From a virus: a stretch of 64,000 bases of DNA. Position numbers and translations under genes: made by a program. Shown here piece by piece: positions 60,338 to 64,000 of this stretch. Where the stretch lies: positions 115,609 through 179,608 of IMG/VR virus record IMGVR_UViG_3300020183_000007; one strand, written 5' to 3'. The notes under the pieces were generated by a model that made no database searches, was not told the DNA's origin, and saw only the letters and a program-made list of their open reading frames with translations. Every line of letters begins with the position of its first letter. Position 1 is the stretch's first letter.

Positions 60338-61018
60338 TCAATCTGCGTTCTTATGTGCCGATAAATATAGCCAACCCATATCTCTCCAGCTTTTTGGTAG
60401 TACATCTGGCTGAAATTGAGTTTTCCATAAACAGTAAGGGAAACTTACCTGATCCTGATATGACCATGTTAGATTTTGTTGATGCCAAAGCTCTCCAAGT
60501 TCTTTAACTTTTGGATTAGTTAAATCTCTAGCGGACACACCGCATTCATATAAGCCATATTCTGTTGGAAAACCTTCAGCAACATAAGATGCCACCTGTT
60601 CATCAAGTGGCTCTTTTGCGTATTTTGGCGGCCTAATGGTAGCTTCTCCGTAGGCGCAATGTCTACCATCAAAATGAGGTGAAGCAACAAAACCATTTTT
60701 CATATACGACATTATTTCAGAAACAAAATTCATATTGATAACAGCCATTGAGCCATCTATCCATATCATATATTTATAGTTATTCAAGATTGGTATTGAA
60801 TGCGGATTCAGCTTTGGTCTCTTGGATCTACGTCTACTATCCAAATGCTCATCGCCCAAAAGCTCCACCTTCCATGGTTTTGGGGCATCAAAAGAATTTT
60901 TTCCATCAGTAAAATAAACATAATCTACGCCATGTATATGATTCTGAGTAAGACAATGATCATACTCTCCAGTAACAGCAGTAACAATTACTGTCTGCCC
61001 ATACCAATCTTCTACCAT
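60338..61018 (-). CDS. DUF616-type glycosyltransferase-like protein (226 aa)
   Basis: Start at 61018 has GAGGAG upstream. WYGQTVIVTAVTGEYDHCL, then YVYFTDGKN, then RRSKRPKLNPH and YKYMIWIDGSMAV match DUF616/TOD1-like glycosyltransferases, where I-W-x-D-G-S is the nucleotide-sugar site. Then KPPKYAKEPL and a C-terminal helical part. Substrate unknown. Confidence 0.7.
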   Translation of the reverse strand: MVEDWYGQTVIVTAVTGEYDHCLTQNHIHGVDYVYFTDGKNSFDAPKPWKVELLGDEHLDSRRRSKRPKLNPHSIPILNNYKYMIWIDGSMAVINMNFVSEIMSYMKNGFVASPHFDGRHCAYGEATIRPPKYAKEPLDEQVASYVAEGFPTEYGLYECGVSARDLTNPKVKELGELWHQQNLTWSYQDQVSFPYCLWKTQFQPDVLPKSWRDMGWLYLSAHKNAD

Positions 61019-61026
61019 GACACTCC

Positions 61027-61698
61027 TCAAAAAGCTGTTGTAAACATCTCTATAGCTTCAGGTTGTTCTTCCGCTATTTTTGGATGTATAGTTTCTATAC
61101 TAACAATTGGTTCACGGATAAACCTATCAGATGCAAACCAACCATTTATTTTTGTTTCATTTATTAACTTTTTTGCACCGTTTGGATTTATCGCATAAGC
61201 ATAGGTGCAATTCATGGAATGCACACCAGAAGCTTCACCAGGAGAGAAACCCATTCTAAAAACAGAATTTTCTTGAACAGTGCAGTATTGATCAAAACCA
61301 TTTCGCATTTTTCTACGGCGGATTGATCCCTCCCAATCAAGATGAAGAACGTCACTCCATTCTGGGCTTGACCATTCTCTCAACAATATAGCATCGTGTT
61401 CCAAAATGATGATAGGCTCATTAAATTCTACGCAAATATTCCACAACGCATAATGTGAAGCAAAACATCCCCTAGTACCAGGAACGGAAGTCCATTTATT
61501 GTATAGATCAAAATAAGGAATATTATAGTCCCAAACAGGTTTTATATTATGATCCTCAAACAATGATAGAGAATCGTCTTTGGTATACGCTGCAAAATAA
61601 AAAGCCTCATAACCGAATTGTTTAGCTGACTCAAAAGCTTTAGCCGCTAAACGCTCTGATGAATCCATCCCTTCAATTGTTATAATAAATACTTTCAC
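61027..61698 (-). CDS. GT25-family glycosyltransferase
   Basis: A 223-aa protein. VFIITIEGMDSSERLAA is the N-terminal element. RGCFASHYALWN and IIILEHDAILLREW match the GC..SH..lw and lEDDa motifs of family 25 (LPS glycosyltransferases and procollagen galactosyltransferases); here E-H-D replaces E-D-D. It transfers galactose or a similar sugar. The presence of a collagen-type family 25 enzyme next to collagen-like fibres is suggestive. The lack of Lys in those repeats means a hydroxylysine acceptor is unlikely. Confidence 0.75.
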   Translation of the reverse strand: MKVFIITIEGMDSSERLAAKAFESAKQFGYEAFYFAAYTKDDSLSLFEDHNIKPVWDYNIPYFDLYNKWTSVPGTRGCFASHYALWNICVEFNEPIIILEHDAILLREWSSPEWSDVLHLDWEGSIRRRKMRNGFDQYCTVQENSVFRMGFSPGEASGVHSMNCTYAYAINPNGAKKLINETKINGWFASDRFIREPIVSIETIHPKIAEEQPEAIEMFTTAF

Positions 61699-61717
61699 AA
61701 TTATCCTTTAATGCAAC

Positions 61718-61811
61718 TGGCGGAGAAGGTGGGATTTGAACCCACGGACACCTTTTGAGATGTCGACATCTTAGCAGGATGTTCCATTCAACCGAACTCT
61801 GGCACCTCTCC
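61718..61811 (-). tRNA. tRNA-Ser(GCU) with encoded CCA
   Basis: Reading the - strand, the acceptor GGAGAGG/CTTCTCC, anticodon GCU in CTGCTAA, the long variable arm and T arm GTGGG-TTCAAAT-CCCAC are clear, followed by discriminator G and CCA. 94 bases including CCA. Codons AGC/AGU. Confidence 0.92.
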
Positions 61812-61818
61812 AGTACTA

Positions 61819-62577
61819 TTACGGTACAAGCCCTGGACGCTCTACGTCCTCCATTAAACGAGTTCTACTCCATGCCCCGCATGAATTACAATACCATTGC
61901 TGATATGTTCCAGTTTGAGTATATCGTTGACCTCTCTTTTGCAAATCATCAGACCCACAAGTTGGGCAATTACACTCGCCTTCGTACACATTTAAATTAG
62001 GATGGTTATTCATCCAGGGGCGCAACTTCATGTATACATTTCTTAGAAGGTCTACGTCCTGCTTAGCGTACTTCGTCATCAGTTTCCATGATTTTAAATC
62101 GCCACGCATGCATCCAGCCCACGTCTCAAAGCCACCAGTATCAACTTTTCTACCAACACCCAAATGCTGCCCCAAATGATCTAATCTGTTGCTATTAAAC
62201 ATAAAATATTTTCTAGCAACTTTTAATGTATCAACCTGTCTAACTGGTGAAGTTGGACCCATATTATGAGATATAAATCTTGCGTTAGCTTTTCGCATAT
62301 CAAACTTATCGCCATTGTGCGCAATTGCTATATCGGCTTCATCCAATAAATCCCAAAGCTTTTTAACTACATAAAGATCATCTTCTGGATTCTTTTTATA
62401 TTGATCAGGAAAATCTATCAAGGAACAAACATGCGTAGTTTTTTCGTGCTCCCATCTATATGATACACACAACATGTACCATTCGCGCTCATGTTCAATA
62501 ACATTCTGCTCATAGTGGCCCCAGACATAACTAAGGTTTGGAGCGGTTTCTATATCATAATATAAAATTTTTGCCAT
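61819..62577 (-). CDS. DEDDy 3'-5' exonuclease with C-terminal zinc ribbon
   Basis: A 252-aa protein. YYDIETAPNLSYVWG is Exo I (D-x-E), IAHNGDKFDMRKANA Exo II, and YAKQDVDLLRNVY Exo III with Tyr four before Asp (DEDDy type). The C-terminal 45 residues carry CNCPTCGSDD and WYCNSCGAW, two zinc knuckles. It would remove nucleotides from 3' ends in replication, repair or RNA turnover; the zinc part may choose the substrate. It is the last gene before tRNA-Ser on this strand. Confidence 0.83.
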   Translation of the reverse strand: MAKILYYDIETAPNLSYVWGHYEQNVIEHEREWYMLCVSYRWEHEKTTHVCSLIDFPDQYKKNPEDDLYVVKKLWDLLDEADIAIAHNGDKFDMRKANARFISHNMGPTSPVRQVDTLKVARKYFMFNSNRLDHLGQHLGVGRKVDTGGFETWAGCMRGDLKSWKLMTKYAKQDVDLLRNVYMKLRPWMNNHPNLNVYEGECNCPTCGSDDLQKRGQRYTQTGTYQQWYCNSCGAWSRTRLMEDVERPGLVP

Positions 62578-62697
62578 GATAGCACCGTCTTTTCAATCGG
62601 GTAGAATCATTTTGACACTACATAATAATCATACAGTATAACACAAATGGTGACGCAATGCTCACAATGTTACATCACGCCACCATTATATAGGTAA

Positions 62698-62904
62698 TTA
62701 ATTATTTAATATTTTTAATATTAGAAAAAATAATTTCTGAAGCTGATCCTCTATGACTGATAATATTATCTCCTGCCCATCGCCTAGTATTATTTTAATA
62801 ATATGACCATTTACTAAAGAGCCATCTGTAGCTATCATAGAGGTTTGATTTGTTATTTCTATATTTTTTATAGCTGGCATAAAGCCAGAAAACTCTTCAT
62901 CCAT
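62698..62904 (-). CDS. Unknown small protein (68 aa)
   Basis: Beta-rich (HIIKIILGDGQEIILSVIED) with a C-terminal hydrophobic helix (LFFLILKIL). One-base overlap with the DUF5872-like gene. It could sit at a membrane. No motif. Confidence 0.55.
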   Translation of the reverse strand: MDEEFSGFMPAIKNIEITNQTSMIATDGSLVNGHIIKIILGDGQEIILSVIEDQLQKLFFLILKILNN

Positions 62905-63182
62905 TATTTTTTCTTTTTCTTTTTAAAGGTAGCAACATTTTTTGGAGCTTGCCCCTTAACACCTTTTGATGGAGTGCCTTGAGCTCTTTTTCTTTGAACT
63001 GCGCTTCTCCGTTGAGAAGATGATAAGGAATTAGCCTTGGCAATAGGTAGGCATTTTGCGTACCCACCGCCCTTACCAGATGTTCCGCAGGGCTGCCACT
63101 TGCCATTCTTTTTAGGGGCACCAATGTTTACCCATTTCTGATTAAACCATTTAGTTAAGCCAACGCCCTTTGGACCAGCCAT
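62904..63182 (-). CDS. DUF5872-like basic protein (92 aa)
   Basis: KWFNQKWVNIGAPKKNGKW, then QPCGTSGKGGGYAKCLP, then SQRRSAVQRKRAQGTP and a Lys-rich tail follow a known phage/giant-virus family (DUF5872-type). Two conserved Cys could bind metal. It may bind DNA or a capsid component. Confidence 0.7.
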   Translation of the reverse strand: MAGPKGVGLTKWFNQKWVNIGAPKKNGKWQPCGTSGKGGGYAKCLPIAKANSLSSSQRRSAVQRKRAQGTPSKGVKGQAPKNVATFKKKKKK

Positions 63183-63188
63183 ATTATA

Positions 63189-63365
63189 TCACTTTTTCTT
63201 TTTGGGTGCAGAGGTTGTTCTCCATGTTCCGCCTTTAGATTTATACCACTTAGCCGCCCATGCGTTAGCATATGCGGAAGGATATACGTCAAATTTTGAT
63301 CTAGCCATAGATTTAGCTTGGCTCCAAAGCTTTGGATTTTTTGCTACGTTTCTTTTTTGTGCCAT
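63189..63365 (-). CDS. Small basic DUF5872-related protein (58 aa)
   Basis: NPKLWSQAKSMARSKFDVYP and SAYANAWAAKWYKSKGGTW match the short N-terminal motif seen in phage proteins related to DUF5872; the end is Lys-rich. Ribosome site weak; coupled to the holin-like gene (TAATG). Possibly DNA- or virion-binding. Confidence 0.65.
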   Translation of the reverse strand: MAQKRNVAKNPKLWSQAKSMARSKFDVYPSAYANAWAAKWYKSKGGTWRTTSAPKKKK

Positions 63366-63673
63366 TATTCTTGATCCTGATCGTAAATGGTATTGCCAGT
63401 GGTAGAAGTTTTTTCTTTATCTTTTAATCCATTTGCTGCCAGAACTCCCGATAGACAACCAGACAAAAATAATACTATAGGAACTAGCAGTGAGTCAATA
63501 AACGCTTTGTCATTGGGCGACTGCTGATCAATTGGTTGCGTTACAAACACCAGGGCATACATAACGCCAGTTACAATTACGGCGAAAGTGAACGCTAAGG
63601 TTGCTCCGACTATTAAAACCATTCTGGCTTTTATTTCACTATTTGTATATCTTTTCTTTTGATAATTATTCAT
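63365..63673 (-). CDS. Holin-like membrane protein (102 aa)
   Basis: Start at 63673 overlaps the preceding lipoprotein stop. Two hydrophobic helices (about 16-40 and 58-82) with charged ends, typical of class II holins. Position between a lipoprotein and a peptidoglycan-binding protein supports a lysis role. Confidence 0.6.
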   Translation of the reverse strand: MNNYQKKRYTNSEIKARMVLIVGATLAFTFAVIVTGVMYALVFVTQPIDQQSPNDKAFIDSLLVPIVLFLSGCLSGVLAANGLKDKEKTSTTGNTIYDQDQE

Positions 63674-63861
63674 TCTGGAACACTCCCATAAATATCTTCT
63701 GGACATGTTCCAGAAGCGCTACAAATTGGTGGTTTACAATCCGCAGTTTCCCAATTGTTTGGATCCTGACACGGATAACGATATGAATCATTGCATCCGC
63801 TTAAAAGACCCATACAAAAGGCTCCCAATATTGATGCTAGTATTAAAATATATTTACGCAT
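63670..63861 (-). CDS. Small lipoprotein (63 aa), possible spanin or lysis factor
   Basis: Signal peptide with lipobox LLSGC (Cys about 23), then a short Cys/Pro-rich outer part (DPNNWETADCKPPICS). Coupled on both sides by ATGA. Small lipoproteins beside holin and endolysin genes are often o-spanins or inhibitors; the actinobacterial host lacks a typical outer membrane, so the role is open. Confidence 0.65.
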   Translation of the reverse strand: MRKYILILASILGAFCMGLLSGCNDSYRYPCQDPNNWETADCKPPICSASGTCPEDIYGSVPE

Positions 63862-64000
63862 CAGAACATCTTATCCCATGTGACAGGACCGATAATGCCG
63901 TCATCCTTCAGGCCGTTTGCCTTCTGCCATGCCTTGACTTTTGCTTCAGTGCCAGGACCGAAGTCGCCATCAGCCTTAGCACCAACAATTGCCTGAACCA
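63861..64000 (-). CDS. Peptidoglycan-binding-domain protein, cut by window edge
   Basis: The last 46 residues of a - strand gene continue beyond the window. GDFGPGTEAKVKAWQKANGL and DDGIIGPVTWDKMF are the repeated core of the PG_binding_1 domain, as in the C-termini of endolysins. The catalytic part lies outside. With the holin-like gene and lipoprotein it forms a lysis cassette. Confidence 0.8.
   Translation of the reverse strand, partial: VQAIVGAKADGDFGPGTEAKVKAWQKANGLKDDGIIGPVTWDKMF

Noticed and set aside
61027-61698. Hydroxylysine-type collagen glycosylation by the GT25 enzyme
   Set aside because: The collagen-like repeats in this window contain essentially no lysine; other acceptors such as Thr must be considered.

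Overview
The window looks like part of a large tailed-phage (caudovirus) genome infecting a low-GC actinobacterium. The evidence: dense overlapping gene order with ATGA/TAATG junctions, many tiny ORFs, seven tRNA genes, SSB, SF2 helicase, uracil-DNA-glycosylase-like and DEDDy exonuclease genes, collagen-like fibre proteins and a lysis-type cluster at the right edge. A WhiB-family protein and long poly-Thr linkers on secreted proteins point to an actinobacterial host. No terminase, portal or capsid gene is seen, so the phage assignment is inferred from context.

Left arm, + strand (1-40.2 kb). Two secreted lysozyme-like proteins and a membrane protein come first. An 860-aa protein follows with a GGDFDGE motif like that of single-chain two-barrel (QDE-1/YonO-type) RNA polymerases, then a protein with only the C-terminal domain of IS110-type transposases. 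Next is an array of eleven units with an exact 37-bp period and two alternating conserved boxes, then an oxygenase, a ParB-like protein, a tmRNA-like RNA piece, a helicase, a deaminase and a tRNA region. From 18.3 to 30 kb lies a predicted ubiquitin-like conjugation locus: E2-like + zinc-finger protein, JAMM protease, ThiF/E1-like protein, small beta-grasp protein ending in Gly, AAA+ ATPase, and two more proteins with an E2-like N-x7-C active-site pattern. It resembles the plasmid PRTRC cassette (ParB, ThiF, protein A = JAB, B = E2-D, C = Ubl). Replication and repair genes, zinc-ribbon proteins and very small membrane proteins follow, with a secreted collagen-like protein at 36-37 kb.

Right arm, mostly - strand (40.2-64 kb). 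This is a structural and decoration module: a 733-aa collagen-like fibre protein, two related fibre proteins (one with a His-rich insert of about 290 residues), three 2OG-Fe(II) oxygenases, a flavin-dependent halogenase with its key residues, a DUF6065-like protein and small helical proteins. A sugar block has GT2, GT11, GT25 and DUF616-type enzymes and a GDP-mannose 3,5-epimerase. A + strand island (52.3-54.4 kb) encodes a secreted PA14/FN3 protein with a poly-Thr linker. A tRNA-Ser, an exonuclease, two DUF5872-like basic proteins, a holin-like protein, a lipoprotein and a truncated peptidoglycan-binding protein close the window.

Two themes stand out: a phage-encoded Ubl/E1/E2/JAMM/AAA+ pathway, and a fibre-modification module that puts hydroxylases, a halogenase and glycosyltransferases beside collagen-like substrates. 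All functions are read from sequence motifs; no searches were run.
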